Shown here piece by piece: positions 20,166 through 28,912 of a stretch of 64,000 nt of DNA; the first letter of the stretch is position 1; the number at the start of each line of letters is the position of its first letter. A model generated the notes under the pieces. That model was given only the letters and a program-made list of their open reading frames with translations. It was not told the origin of the DNA and did not search any database. The position numbers and the translations under genes are program-made. Source of the stretch: Dechloromonas hankyongensis (GTDB taxonomy: Bacteria > Pseudomonadota > Gammaproteobacteria > Burkholderiales > Rhodocyclaceae); assembly GCF_022012295.1 (NCBI RefSeq), contig NZ_JAKLTN010000001.1:372001-436000 (forward strand). Direction: 5' to 3'.

Positions 20166-21029
20166 ATGAACAGCTCGAACAACCTGCAAAAGCTCCGCAA
20201 ATTCCTCGAAGGCCGTACCGGTAAGGCCATCATCGACTACAACATGATCGAGGATGGCGATACGGTGCTCGTCTGCGTTTCCGGCGGCAAGGATTCCTAC
20301 ACCCTGCTCGCCATGCTGATGGCTCTGCAGCAGCGCGCGCCGGTCAAGTTCCGCCTGATCGCGATGAACCTCGACCAGAAACAGCCCGGCTTCCCGGCCG
20401 AGGTGCTGCCCAACTACTTTAAGTCCATCGGCATTGAGCACCACATCATCGAGTCGGACACCTACTCCATCGTCAAGGACAAGATCCCCGAGGGCAAGAC
20501 GACCTGTTCGCTGTGCTCGCGCCTGCGCCGGGGCATCATCTACCGCACCGCCAAGGAATTGGGTGCCAACAAGATCGCCCTCGGCCACCATCGCGACGAC
20601 ATGGTCCATACGCTGTTCCTGAACCTGCTGTTCGGCGGCAAGATCAAGGCCATGCCGCCCAAGCTAGTGACCGACGACAAGGCCCACGTCGTCATCCGGC
20701 CGCTAGCCTATTGCGCGGAAGCCGATATCGCCAAGTTCGCCCGCGGCATGGAATTCCCGATCATCCCGTGCAACCTGTGCGGCTCGCAGGACAACATGCA
20801 GCGGCAGAAAATCCGCGAAATGATGCAGGATTGGGACAAGCGCTACCCCGGCCGCACCGAATCGGTGTTCACCGCCATGCAGAACGTCGTCCCCTCGCAC
20901 TTGGCCGACCTCGATCTGTTCGACTTCCGCGGCCTGACGCTCGACACGCCGGTCGATGAAGGCGACATCGCCTTCGATGAGCCCGAACTAATGATGACCG
21001 GCACCATCCCGGTAAGCCTAAAAGCATAA
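20166..21029 (+). CDS. ttcA: tRNA 2-thiocytidine(32) synthetase TtcA
   Basis: The enzyme thiolates cytidine 32 of certain tRNAs in an ATP- and iron-sulfur-dependent reaction. The 287-residue protein shows the PP-loop SGGKDS at residues 39-44 and two CxxC pairs, C114/C117 (CSLC) and C202/C205 (CNLC), that hold the 4Fe-4S cluster. The conserved [10 protein letters not shown] block lies between them. The start at 20166 gives the expected length. It lies about 93 bases after the kinase gene and is probably transcribed separately. Confidence 0.94.
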   Translation: MNSSNNLQKLRKFLEGRTGKAIIDYNMIEDGDTVLVCVSGGKDSYTLLAMLMALQQRAPVKFRLIAMNLDQKQPGFPAEVLPNYFKSIGIEHHIIESDTYSIVKDKIPEGKTTCSLCSRLRRGIIYRTAKELGANKIALGHHRDDMVHTLFLNLLFGGKIKAMPPKLVTDDKAHVVIRPLAYCAEADIAKFARGMEFPIIPCNLCGSQDNMQRQKIREMMQDWDKRYPGRTESVFTAMQNVVPSHLADLDLFDFRGLTLDTPVDEGDIAFDEPELMMTGTIPVSLKA

Positions 21030-21052
21030 TGCGTAATGCCGACTGGTCAGCA

Positions 21053-21058
21053 TATAAT
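21053..21058 (+). promoter_or_regulatory. Possible -10 box (TATAAT) of the cyclase-FHA gene
   Basis: A perfect TATAAT hexamer lies 41 bases before the ATG at 21099, in the gap after ttcA. No convincing -35 hexamer is present at the right distance, so this is a weak call. Confidence 0.35.
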
Positions 21059-21098
21059 CGGGTTTCGCCACTTATCTATTTCTGGTTTTTGCTAGCCG

Positions 21099-22004
21099 AT
21101 GAGCGCCACGCAACGTAGATTGACCGTCATGTTCGCCGACGTTTCCGGCAGTACGGCGCTTTTCGAAAAACTGGGCGACCGCGAAGCCATGCATGCCGTC
21201 GAGCGCTGCCTGAAGCGCATGAACCGTTCAATCGACGGCTACAAGGGCAAGACGGTGCAGATCGTCGGCGACGAATTGCTCGCCAGCTTCGAGACGGCCG
21301 AAGAAGCCTGTCAGGCGGCCATCGACATGCAGCAGCGCATCGCCGACCTGCCGCCGGTTTCCGGGCTTAAGCTGACCATCCGGATCGGCCTGCACAGCGG
21401 CGTCGTCTCGGAAGGCGAAGACAAGCTGAGCGGGCCGGCCGTCAATACCGCCGCCCGCATCGCCGGTATTGCCCGGCGCGACCAGATACTGTGCAGTTCC
21501 GAACTGGTCGACGAGTTGCCCCAACCCGGCATCATCACGGCGGATGCCATGCCCAAGCTCGGCACGGTGGCCGAAAACGGCGTCGATTTTTCGCTGTTCC
21601 AGATCCACTGGCCCAGCTCGCAGGGCGGGGCTTCGTACCCGAATTCGACCTTCGGGCCGCAAAGCCATCTGCCGCAACCCATCGAACGGCTGTGCGTGCG
21701 TTATCGCGGCAAGGCCTTTCTGGTCGATGAGAAGACCCCCGTCCTGACCATTGGCCGCGACCTCGGTTGCAAGCTGACCATCGACGATCGCAAGGCTTCC
21801 CGCCAGCACGCCCGGGTCGAACGCCGCAACGACGGGTTTTATCTGGTCGACACCAGCACCAACGGGACTTTCATCACGCTGTCCGGCCGTCAGGAGGTGA
21901 TGGTCCGCCGCCACGAAATGCAACTCGACGGCAAAGGCCGGGTCAGTTTCGGCACCTCGAGCAACGACCCGCAGTCCGACCTGGCGGATTTCGAGCAGTT
22001 GTAA
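21099..22004 (+). CDS. Adenylate/guanylate cyclase catalytic domain fused to an FHA domain
   Basis: This 301-residue protein has a class III nucleotidyl cyclase domain at residues 6-170. Metal-ligand candidates are D14 (MFADVSGST) and D58 (GDELL). A C-terminal FHA phosphothreonine-binding domain is at about 195-290 (TIGRDLGCKLTIDD, RKASRQHARVE, DTSTNGTFI). There is no membrane segment. The FHA module suggests control by, or recruitment to, a phosphorylated partner. The product (cAMP or cGMP) cannot be decided from the sequence. A strong palindrome follows the stop. Confidence 0.9.
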   Translation: MSATQRRLTVMFADVSGSTALFEKLGDREAMHAVERCLKRMNRSIDGYKGKTVQIVGDELLASFETAEEACQAAIDMQQRIADLPPVSGLKLTIRIGLHSGVVSEGEDKLSGPAVNTAARIAGIARRDQILCSSELVDELPQPGIITADAMPKLGTVAENGVDFSLFQIHWPSSQGGASYPNSTFGPQSHLPQPIERLCVRYRGKAFLVDEKTPVLTIGRDLGCKLTIDDRKASRQHARVERRNDGFYLVDTSTNGTFITLSGRQEVMVRRHEMQLDGKGRVSFGTSSNDPQSDLADFEQL

Positions 22005-22010
22005 ACGACA

Positions 22011-22034
22011 ATCGGCCATCCGCGGATGGCCGAT
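22011..22034. terminator. Perfect 24-base palindrome between convergent genes
   Basis: The sequence forms a perfect 12-base inverted repeat (arms ATCGGCCATCCG and complement) just after the cyclase-FHA stop and 21 bases before the psiF stop. It can fold on either strand and probably ends both transcripts. There is no clear T-run, so it could equally be a transcript-stabilising stem. Confidence 0.6.
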
Positions 22035-22054
22035 CTGCGTCAACTAAAGCCGTC

Positions 22055-22312
22055 TTACTTGGCGGCGGCGTCAGCCGAACACTTCTTCATGAAGCTGTTC
22101 TTGGCCGCACCAGCCAGCTTCTTTTCCTTGGCCTTCATGGCGCACTCGGCGTTTTCCGGGGCTGCACCGGAATCGGCCTGGCACTTTTTCATGAAGCTGT
22201 TCTTGGCGGCGCCGGCCAGCTTTTTCTCGGCGGCACGGGCGGCGCAATCGTCAGCGGCATAAACGGCATTGGCTGAAAAGGCGACGAGGAGCAGAGCGAT
22301 CAATTTCTTCAT
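22055..22312 (-). CDS. psiF: PsiF repeat-containing exported protein
   Basis: This 85-residue protein has a signal peptide (residues 1-20, ending NAVYA). The mature part is two tandem units, each containing KKLAGAAKNSFMKKC, plus paired cysteines. This matches PsiF, first described as phosphate-starvation inducible in E. coli; function is unknown. The ATG at 22312 has a cleavable signal directly after it. It sits downstream of hprK on the same strand. Confidence 0.88.
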   Translation of the reverse strand: MKKLIALLLVAFSANAVYAADDCAARAAEKKLAGAAKNSFMKKCQADSGAAPENAECAMKAKEKKLAGAAKNSFMKKCSADAAAK

Positions 22313-22357
22313 TGGGAATATCTCCATGGGAAAAAACGCTCAGCCACTATCAGCCAT

Positions 22358-23293
22358 TCATGCGTCATCGTCAAGCATCATGCGCTGCTGACGATCCATG
22401 AAGTCCTGCAGGCTGTCGATGCCGCGCAATTGCAGGATGGTATTGCGTACCGCCGCCTCGAGCAGGACGGCAAGGTTGCGGCCGGCAGCTACCGGAATGA
22501 CCACCTTGCGCACCGGCACGCCGAGCACTTCCTGGGTCTGGGCATCGAGCGGCAGGCGCGGCGCATCGGTGGCGGCAGCCGTTTTCTGCAAATGGACGAT
22601 CAGCTTGAGCTTCATTTTGCGGCGCGATGCGGTTTCGCCGAAAATGGTCCGGATATTGAGTAAACCGAGGCCGCGCACCTCGAGGAAATCGCGCAGCATG
22701 CCGGGACAGCGCCCTTCGATGGTGGTCGGCGCGATGCGGGCCATTTCGACCACGTCGTCGGCGACCAGACCATGGCCCCGGGAAATCAGTTCGAGCGCCA
22801 GTTCGGATTTGCCGACCCCGGAATCGCCGGTGATCAGCACGCCCATGCCGAGGACGTCCATAAACACACCGTGCAGGCTGATCGTATCGGCCAGCCGGGC
22901 CGATAGATAGATACGCAGCAGATCGATGATGGCGGAACAGGGCTTGGGCGAAAAAATCAGTGGCGTGCCGGTCTGGGCGCAGGTTTCAGCCACCTGCGGC
23001 GGCGGCGCCAGACCGTCGGCGAGGATCACGGCCGGCGGCTGCGCATTGAGCAGGTCGGCAAACATCTGGGCGAAGCGGCGCTCGCCGATGCGCATCGCCC
23101 ATTCGTTTTCAGCCAGGCCGAGCACCTGCAGCCGCTCGGGGTGAATGATGTTGATGTGGCCGACGAGGTCGGCGCCGTAGCTGTTCGATCCCTTGATTTC
23201 GATGCGGCGGTCGGCATCCTGGCCAATGTGCCAGTTCAAGAGCAGCTTTTCGCGGTTGTCCTCGTAAAGCCGAACCAGGTTTACGTGGCGCAC
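22358..23293 (-). CDS. hprK: HPr kinase/phosphorylase
   Basis: This bifunctional enzyme phosphorylates and dephosphorylates a serine of HPr-like PTS carriers. The 311-residue protein has an N-terminal domain and a kinase core with Walker A GDSGVGKS at residues 156-163 and the hprK signature EVRGLGLLNIR near 206-216. The GTG at 23293 gives the family N-terminus; no ATG fits. The start is 9 bases after the ptsN stop. In many betaproteobacteria rapZ follows hprK, but here psiF does. Confidence 0.93.
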   Translation of the reverse strand: MRHVNLVRLYEDNREKLLLNWHIGQDADRRIEIKGSNSYGADLVGHINIIHPERLQVLGLAENEWAMRIGERRFAQMFADLLNAQPPAVILADGLAPPPQVAETCAQTGTPLIFSPKPCSAIIDLLRIYLSARLADTISLHGVFMDVLGMGVLITGDSGVGKSELALELISRGHGLVADDVVEMARIAPTTIEGRCPGMLRDFLEVRGLGLLNIRTIFGETASRRKMKLKLIVHLQKTAAATDAPRLPLDAQTQEVLGVPVRKVVIPVAAGRNLAVLLEAAVRNTILQLRGIDSLQDFMDRQQRMMLDDDA

Positions 23294-23302
23294 GGCAGGA
23301 AC

Positions 23303-23749
23303 TCAGGACTGAAAAAGGCTGACAATCGCGGCGGGGTCGCTGGCGGTCTGCAGTTTTTCACGGAAGGCACGATCGGAAAAACGCTGGGCAAGCTCGGACA
23401 GAATCTGCAAATGTTGTTCGGTCGCCTGCTCGGGAACGAGCAGCACGAACAACAGGTCCACAGGCCGGCCGTCGGGAGAGTCGAAGGGGACCGGAGTGGT
23501 CAGCCGCATGAAGGCACCGGCAGCCTGCTTGAGTCCCTTGATGCGGCCATGCGGAATGGCGACGCCTTGCCCCAAACCGGTGGAACCGAGTTTTTCGCGG
23601 GCGAAGAGACTGTCGAAAATAGTCGAGCGGGCCAATCCGAGGCGGGTCTCGAAAAGTATGCCGGCTTGCTCGAAAACACGTTTCTTGCTGCTGGCTTCCA
23701 GGTTGAGCGACACCTGGTCGACGCTGAGAAGATTGTTGAGAGGGTTCAT
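23303..23749 (-). CDS. ptsN: Nitrogen PTS EIIA component (PtsN)
   Basis: This 148-residue EIIA-Ntr protein accepts phosphate from NPr at H67, seen in the motif AIPHGRI. It then modulates potassium transport and other targets through protein contacts. The fold blocks VDLLFVLLVPE and HLQILSELAQ are typical. It lies between hpf and hprK. A GC-rich stem-loop just upstream (23760-23788) may reduce read-through from rpoN-hpf. Confidence 0.93.
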   Translation of the reverse strand: MNPLNNLLSVDQVSLNLEASSKKRVFEQAGILFETRLGLARSTIFDSLFAREKLGSTGLGQGVAIPHGRIKGLKQAAGAFMRLTTPVPFDSPDGRPVDLLFVLLVPEQATEQHLQILSELAQRFSDRAFREKLQTASDPAAIVSLFQS

Positions 23750-23759
23750 AGGGATGGGT

Positions 23760-23788
23760 AAAACAAGGCCGCGGCCTGAGCCGCGGCC
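23760..23788 (-). terminator. Intrinsic terminator or attenuator between hpf and ptsN
   Basis: On the minus strand a 9-base GC-only stem (GGCCGCGGC / GCCGCGGCC) with a four-base loop is followed by TTGTTTTA. This has the form of a Rho-independent terminator after hpf. Because ptsN and hprK continue on the same strand 11 bases later, it likely acts as a partial terminator. Confidence 0.7.
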
Positions 23789-23797
23789 AGTCAGCGC

Positions 23798-24121
23798 TTA
23801 TTCGGCGGCATGCAGGCCGGGCTTTTCACCGCGGTGGTGATCCTGGACCTTCTGCTTGTATTTCTGAACCTGGCGGTCCAGCTTGTCGAACATCGCATCG
23901 ATGGCGGCGTAGAGGTCATCGCCGGATTCTTCGACATGGATATCCTTGCCCGGAACGTGAATGGTGACTTCAGCCATCTGCTTAAGCTTTTCGACCGACA
24001 GAACTACGTTGACGCCGGTCACTTTGTCGAAATGGCGGACAACAGGATCGAGCTTGTTTTCGACGTATTCACGCAGGGCGGGAGTAACTTCGATATGGTG
24101 ACCACTGATCTGCAGATTCAC
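23798..24121 (-). CDS. hpf: Short-form ribosome hibernation promoting factor
   Basis: This 107-residue protein of the HPF/RaiA family binds the 30S decoding region and stabilises inactive ribosomes in stationary phase. The start [20 protein letters not shown] and the [17 protein letters not shown] core are typical (key residues named only in part). It lacks the C-terminal dimerisation domain of long HPF. It sits 15 bases after rpoN, the standard order. Confidence 0.93.
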   Translation of the reverse strand: MNLQISGHHIEVTPALREYVENKLDPVVRHFDKVTGVNVVLSVEKLKQMAEVTIHVPGKDIHVEESGDDLYAAIDAMFDKLDRQVQKYKQKVQDHHRGEKPGLHAAE

Positions 24122-24136
24122 TTTTTTCTCCTCTTT

Positions 24137-25594
24137 CTACAGGGTCTTACGTAAATTGACCGGTGGGATGTTAAGCGACTCGCGGTATTTGGCTACCGTG
24201 CGTCGGGCAACTACGATTCCCTGCTGGCCTAGTATTTCGGATAATTGGCTATCCGACAAGGGCTTCTTGCCGTCCTCGGCTCCGATCAATTGCTTGATCA
24301 AGGCACGGATGGCCGTGGCAGAACAGGCCCCACCGGTATCGGTGGCGACATGGCTGCCGAAGAAGTATTTCAGTTCGAAAATGCCACGCGGCGTAGCCAT
24401 GTATTTCTGGCTGGTGACGCGCGACACAGTCGATTCGTGCAGGCCGAGGATGTCGGCGATTTCGCGCAGCACGAGCGGCCGCATGGCGACTTCGCCATGC
24501 TCGAAGAACTGGCGCTGGCGATCGACGATGGCCTGCGTGACGCGATGAATGGTGTCGAAACGCTGCTGGACGTTCTTGATCAGCCAGCGCGCTTCCTGCA
24601 ACTGGGTAGACAGGTTGCCGTTGCCGCGCCGCTGCTTGGCGAGAATCTCGGCATACAGGCGATTGATGCGCAGGCGCGGGTAGGCGTCTGGATTGATGTA
24701 GGCGGTCCACTTGCCCTTGAGCTTCTTCACGATCACGTCGGGCGTGATGTAGCGGGCTTCGATCTGCGCATAACCGGCGGCCGGACGCGGATTCAGGCTG
24801 GTGATCAGGGATTGCGCGGCCTTCAGGTCTTCGTCGTCGTAGCCGGTGACGCGACGCAGCTTGGCAAAATCGCGGGCAGCCAGCAATTCGAGGTGCTTTT
24901 CCACAATGAGCAAGGCGACGTTGCGGTCATACTCATCGTCCATGGCCTTCAATTGCAGACACAGGCATTCCTGCAGATTGCGCGCGCCGATACCGGTCGG
25001 GTCGAAATTCTGGATGTGGCGCAGGGCGATTTCGAGCTCTTCCAGCTCGATTTCGTATTCCGGCGGCAGGGTTTCCCATAGTTCCTGCAGCGGTGCGGAC
25101 AGGTAACCGTCGTCGTCGAGCGCCTCGATCAGGAAGCGGACCAAGCTGCGGTCGCGCTCGCTCAGTTGGGTCATGCCCAGTTGCCAGCCGAGATGCTCGC
25201 GCAGGCTGACGTTGGCGGCGTGAATGTCGTGGCTGTCGCTGTCGTCATCTTCATCTCGCCCCGCGCCGGTGAAGGTGCCGGCATCGGAAGTCCAGCGATC
25301 GTCATCGACTTCGGAGGGCGAGGAGGGCAGTTCGCCTTCGCGTTCCTCGCGCGGCTCGCGCTCTTCATTGCTTTCGCTGCGCGATTCCTCGTTGCGCGGC
25401 GAATCAAATTGCTGCGCATTGGCAAACGATTCCGGCCCCTCGTCCTCGCGTTCGAGCATGGGATTTTCGAGCAGGTACCGCTCGATTTCCTGCTGCATTT
25501 CGATGGTCGACAACTGCAGCAGCTTGATCGACTGCTGGAGCTGTGGCGTCAGCGCCAGATGCTGGGATAGTTTTAGTTGGAGTGCCGGCTTCAT
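24137..25594 (-). CDS. rpoN: RNA polymerase sigma-54 factor
   Basis: This 485-residue sigma factor recognises -24/-12 promoters with enhancer-binding activators. Region I is glutamine/leucine-rich (residues 1-50, QLKLSQHLALTPQLQQSIKL). An acidic linker spans about 50-120, the core-binding domain follows, then the HTH region (HESTVSRVTSQKYM). The C-terminal RpoN box ARRTVAKYRE lies near residue 465. It is encoded 24 bases after lptB and before hpf, the classical sigma-54 neighbourhood. Confidence 0.96.
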   Translation of the reverse strand: MKPALQLKLSQHLALTPQLQQSIKLLQLSTIEMQQEIERYLLENPMLEREDEGPESFANAQQFDSPRNEESRSESNEEREPREEREGELPSSPSEVDDDRWTSDAGTFTGAGRDEDDDSDSHDIHAANVSLREHLGWQLGMTQLSERDRSLVRFLIEALDDDGYLSAPLQELWETLPPEYEIELEELEIALRHIQNFDPTGIGARNLQECLCLQLKAMDDEYDRNVALLIVEKHLELLAARDFAKLRRVTGYDDEDLKAAQSLITSLNPRPAAGYAQIEARYITPDVIVKKLKGKWTAYINPDAYPRLRINRLYAEILAKQRRGNGNLSTQLQEARWLIKNVQQRFDTIHRVTQAIVDRQRQFFEHGEVAMRPLVLREIADILGLHESTVSRVTSQKYMATPRGIFELKYFFGSHVATDTGGACSATAIRALIKQLIGAEDGKKPLSDSQLSEILGQQGIVVARRTVAKYRESLNIPPVNLRKTL

Positions 25595-25618
25595 CGGTTC
25601 GGATCGGGCGCCATGAGG

Positions 25619-26353
25619 TCAGAGCTTGAAATGCTCGCCAAGATAAACCCTGCGCACGCTTTCATTCTCCACGATTTCGGCCGGCCGTCCAGCAGCAAGT
25701 ACATTCCCGGCATTGATGATGTAGGCGTGGTCGCAGATGCCCAACGTTTCGCGCACATTGTGATCGGTGATCAGCACGCCGATACCGCGTTCCTTCAAGA
25801 AGCGGATGATTTTCTGGATTTCCAGCACGGCAATCGGATCGACGCCGGCGAAGGGTTCGTCGAGCAGGATGAAGCGCGGGCTGGTGGCCAGCGCCCGGGC
25901 GATTTCGACGCGGCGCCGCTCGCCGCCGGACAACGCAGCCGCATTGACGTGGCGCACATGGTCGACGTGCAATTCCTTGAGCAAGCCCTCCAGCCGGTCG
26001 TTCAGTTCGGCCTCGGGCAGCTTTTGCAGTTCAAGGACGGCGCGGATGTTTTCTTCGACGTTCAGCTTGCGAAAGACGGAAGCTTCCTGCGGCAGGTAGG
26101 ACAGGCCGAGGCGGGCCCGGCTATGCATCGGCTGATGGGTCAGGCGGGTGTCGTCGATGTGGACTTCGCCGCCATCGGCCGCCACCAGGCCGACGATCAT
26201 GTAGAAGCAGGTCGTCTTGCCAGCGCCGTTCGGGCCGAGCAGGCCGACCACCTCGCCGGACTTGACCTCGAAGGAAACATCCTCGACCACAGTCCGCGCC
26301 TTGTAGCGCTTCTTCAGGTTATTGGCAGTCAGTTTGGCGGCAGGTGTATTCAT
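25619..26353 (-). CDS. lptB: LPS export ABC transporter ATP-binding protein LptB
   Basis: This 244-residue ATPase drives lipopolysaccharide extraction with LptFG-C. Walker A GPNGAGKT is at residues 40-47, the signature LSGGERRR near 140 and Walker [14 protein letters not shown] follows. Its N-terminus overlaps the recX stop by 4 bases. The usual upstream neighbours lptA, lptC and kdsC are not here; recX occupies that place. The rpoN gene follows. Confidence 0.94.
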   Translation of the reverse strand: MNTPAAKLTANNLKKRYKARTVVEDVSFEVKSGEVVGLLGPNGAGKTTCFYMIVGLVAADGGEVHIDDTRLTHQPMHSRARLGLSYLPQEASVFRKLNVEENIRAVLELQKLPEAELNDRLEGLLKELHVDHVRHVNAAALSGGERRRVEIARALATSPRFILLDEPFAGVDPIAVLEIQKIIRFLKERGIGVLITDHNVRETLGICDHAYIINAGNVLAAGRPAEIVENESVRRVYLGEHFKL

Positions 26354-26781
26354 TGCTCGACTCCGCGCAGGACGCGACGGATGGCTTCACTGGAAAAACC
26401 GCGATATTGCAGGAAACGCTGCTGTTTGGCACGCTCTTCCGGCGATTGCGGCAATTCCCTGAACTTGCGTTGCCATACGCTGCGGCAGCGTTCGGTCTCG
26501 TCACCGCCTTCGGGCAGGGCGGCAGCGATGTCGTCGTCGGCGACGCCTTTTTGCCGCAACTCCTGCTTCAGCCGCGCATTGCCGTAACGCCCGGCGCGCG
26601 CCACGACGCGCTGGGCGGCGTAGCGTTCATCGGACAACAGGCGTTCGCTTTGCAGGGTATCGAGCACGGCGTCGAGTTCTTCCTCGGATTCGGCATGCGC
26701 GGCGAGCTTGCCTTTCAGCTCGACCCGGCTGTAGTCACGCCGGGTCAGCAGTTGCAGGGCTCGCACGCGCAGATCAGCCAT
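26350..26781 (-). CDS. recX: Regulatory protein RecX
   Basis: This 143-residue helical protein modulates RecA filaments. Three-helix repeats are seen with the motifs [39 protein letters not shown] and the C-terminal FLQYRGFS. It starts 5 bases after the recA stop and is surely co-transcribed with recA. Its stop overlaps the lptB start by 4 bases, tying lptB and rpoN to the same transcript unless an internal promoter exists. Confidence 0.92.
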   Translation of the reverse strand: MADLRVRALQLLTRRDYSRVELKGKLAAHAESEEELDAVLDTLQSERLLSDERYAAQRVVARAGRYGNARLKQELRQKGVADDDIAAALPEGGDETERCRSVWQRKFRELPQSPEERAKQQRFLQYRGFSSEAIRRVLRGVEQ

Positions 26782-26786
26782 ACTGA

Positions 26787-27812
26787 TCAGGCATCAGCCT
26801 TGGCTTTGGTCGGCTTGATAACGGTGGTGCTGGCCGCCTCACGGATGCCGGCTTCGATTTCGGCGGCGATTTCCGGATTGGCCTTGAGGAATTCGCGGGC
26901 GTTGTCCTTGCCCTGGCCAATCTTCTCGCCCTTGTAGGCATACCAGGCACCGGACTTGTCGACCAGCTTGTGGGCAACGCCCATTTCGACCACTTCACCC
27001 TGGCGGGAAATACCTTCACCGTACAGGATGTCGAAAATCGCTTCGCGGAAAGGCGGGGAAACCTTGTTCTTGACGACCTTGACCTTGGTTTCGCTGCCGA
27101 TGACCTCGTCGCCCTTCTTGATCGAGCCGATGCGGCGGATGTCGAGCCGCACGGAAGCGTAGAACTTCAGCGCATTGCCGCCGGTGGTGGTTTCCGGCGA
27201 GCCGAACATGACGCCGATCTTCATGCGGATCTGGTTGATGAAGATGACCAGGGTGTTGGTCTTTTTGATGTTGGCGGTTAGCTTGCGCAGGGCCTGGCTC
27301 ATCAGGCGGGCGTGCAGGCCGACCATCTGGTCGCCCATTTCGCCTTCGATTTCGGCACGCGGGGTTAGGGCGGCGACCGAGTCGACGATGATGATGTCCA
27401 CCGAGCCGGAACGGACCAGCATGTCGGCGATTTCCAGGGCCTGTTCGCCGGTATCCGGCTGCGAGATCAAGAGGTCCGAGACATTGACGCCGAGTTTCTG
27501 GGCGTACTGCGGATCGAGCGCGTGTTCGGCGTCGATGAAGGCGGCGGTACCGCCCAGCTTCTGCATTTCGGCGACGACCTGCAGACAGAGGGTGGTCTTG
27601 CCGGACGATTCCGGGCCGTAGATTTCGACGACGCGGCCACGCGGCAGGCCGCCGACGCCGAGGGCGATGTCCAGACCGAGCGAACCGGTCGACACGACCT
27701 GGATGCCTTCGTCGATTTCGGCATCGCCCATCTTCATGATGGAGCCTTTGCCGAATTGCTTTTCGATTTGTTGCAGTGCGGCGGCGAGTGCCTTTGCCTT
27801 GTTGTCGTCCAT
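26787..27812 (-). CDS. recA: Recombinase RecA
   Basis: This 341-residue protein catalyses homologous strand exchange and activates LexA self-cleavage. Walker A GPESSGKT is at residues 66-73, the LexA-contact and loop region [21 protein letters not shown] follows (loop L2, only in part named), and the C-terminus is basic then acidic-poor. The ATG at 27812 gives [10 protein letters not shown]. Farther upstream in-frame starts extend into non-conserved sequence. A LexA-type box lies 129 bases upstream. Confidence 0.97.
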   Translation of the reverse strand: MDDNKAKALAAALQQIEKQFGKGSIMKMGDAEIDEGIQVVSTGSLGLDIALGVGGLPRGRVVEIYGPESSGKTTLCLQVVAEMQKLGGTAAFIDAEHALDPQYAQKLGVNVSDLLISQPDTGEQALEIADMLVRSGSVDIIIVDSVAALTPRAEIEGEMGDQMVGLHARLMSQALRKLTANIKKTNTLVIFINQIRMKIGVMFGSPETTTGGNALKFYASVRLDIRRIGSIKKGDEVIGSETKVKVVKNKVSPPFREAIFDILYGEGISRQGEVVEMGVAHKLVDKSGAWYAYKGEKIGQGKDNAREFLKANPEIAAEIEAGIREAASTTVIKPTKAKADA

Positions 27813-27940
27813 GGGGTGACCTCGAAAATTTGAGCGGATTATGGCACAGGGGCCAAAGATGGAATAGAAATTGCTGGAACGCCGGTTCTCCGGCCCGGCC
27901 CAAACGCGGTATATTCCTCGCCGCGTCCGACCACCGGATA

Positions 27941-27956
27941 CTGTGTATAAATACAG
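27941..27956. promoter_or_regulatory. LexA (SOS) box between recA and a divergent small gene
   Basis: CTGTGTATAAATACAG matches CTGT-N8-ACAG, the LexA consensus of beta/gammaproteobacteria, and is extended to TA-...-TA on both sides. It lies 129 bases from the recA start and 38 bases from the ATG at 27994 on the opposite strand. Control of recA is expected; control of the other side is inferred from position only. Confidence 0.85.
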
Positions 27957-27993
27957 TACATTGACCAACCATTCCTTGGCAAGCTAATTCTTC

Positions 27994-28191
27994 ATGCCGA
28001 TCAGATGCTTACCCGCCATCATGCTGCTGCTCGCCAGCTCCGCTGCCGTAGGCGGACCGGCGCCGTGGTACTGGTGGGCGAGCCGGACCGACGACGCCCG
28101 CATCTGCCGGCAGACCTCGCCGGGACCGGGATGGCATCAGGAACCGGTAGCTTTCAAGGACGCCCGCTGCCGAATTCGCTTCGAACCATGA
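27994..28191 (+). CDS. Small exported protein with two cysteines, unknown function
   Basis: This 65-residue protein has a signal peptide at residues 1-20 (ending SSAAVGG) and a 45-residue mature part rich in tryptophan (PWYWWASR). Mature cysteines are in ARICRQ and DARCRI, likely a disulfide. I recall similar small proteins in betaproteobacteria but know no function. The ATG is only 38 bases from the LexA box, and its stop overlaps the rluA start by 4 bases. Confidence 0.65.
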   Translation: MPIRCLPAIMLLLASSAAVGGPAPWYWWASRTDDARICRQTSPGPGWHQEPVAFKDARCRIRFEP

Positions 28192-28844
28192 TGACCGCCT
28201 ATCTACCTCCCCCGCCCGGCGCCTCGCCGGTCGTCTTTGCCGACGACTCCCTGATCATTGCCGAAAAGCCCTGTGGCCTGCTGTCGGTACCCGGCCGCGG
28301 CGAACACAAGGCCGACTGCCTGCTCAGCCGCGTACAACAGGAATACCCGGATGCGCTGACCGTGCATCGGCTGGACATGTCGACCTCCGGCCTGCTCGTC
28401 TTCGCCCGTGGCGCGGACATGCACCGCCGGCTGTCGAAGATGTTCCAGGACCGCCAGGTCGACAAACTCTACTGCGCCGTGCTGGCCGGCCTGCTGCCCT
28501 ACGACGAGGGCGGCGTGGACCTGCCGCTGATCGTAGACTGGCCGAACCGCCCGAGGCAGAAAGTCGATTTCGATGAGGGCCGCCCCTCGCAGACCCGCTT
28601 CCGCGTGCTCAGCCGCGATACCGACAAGCAAACCACCCGCGTCGCGCTGGAACCGGTCACCGGCCGCTCGCACCAACTGCGGGTGCATATGATGTCGCTG
28701 CAGCACCCCATCCTCGGCGACGACTTGTACGGCGGCCCGGCCGAAAAAATGGCCGATCGCCTGCTGCTGCACGCGATGGATCTGGGCTTTATGCATCCGG
28801 CAACCGGGGAGCGGATGGATTTTCACAGCGAGCCGCCGTTCTGA
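28188..28844 (+). CDS. rluA: RluA-type pseudouridine synthase
   Basis: This 218-residue enzyme isomerises uridine in rRNA and/or tRNA. The catalytic aspartate is D63 in HRLDMSTSGL, and the C-terminal motif GRSHQLRVHM is typical. There is no S4 domain, and the length matches the dual-specificity RluA (23S U746 and tRNA U32) rather than RluC/D. The ATG at 28188 overlaps the preceding gene; a second ATG follows directly. It may share an upstream promoter with the small exported gene. Confidence 0.88.
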   Translation: MMTAYLPPPPGASPVVFADDSLIIAEKPCGLLSVPGRGEHKADCLLSRVQQEYPDALTVHRLDMSTSGLLVFARGADMHRRLSKMFQDRQVDKLYCAVLAGLLPYDEGGVDLPLIVDWPNRPRQKVDFDEGRPSQTRFRVLSRDTDKQTTRVALEPVTGRSHQLRVHMMSLQHPILGDDLYGGPAEKMADRLLLHAMDLGFMHPATGERMDFHSEPPF

Positions 28845-28912
28845 CGGCGAAAAACGCGCAATAACCTTATAATCCGCGCAATTTCAACCCCTTAGCCGTC
28901 GGTTGCGCGCCC

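Noticed and set aside
23760..23788. REP-like element
   Set aside because: Single stem with T-tract fits a terminator better than a dispersed repeat.
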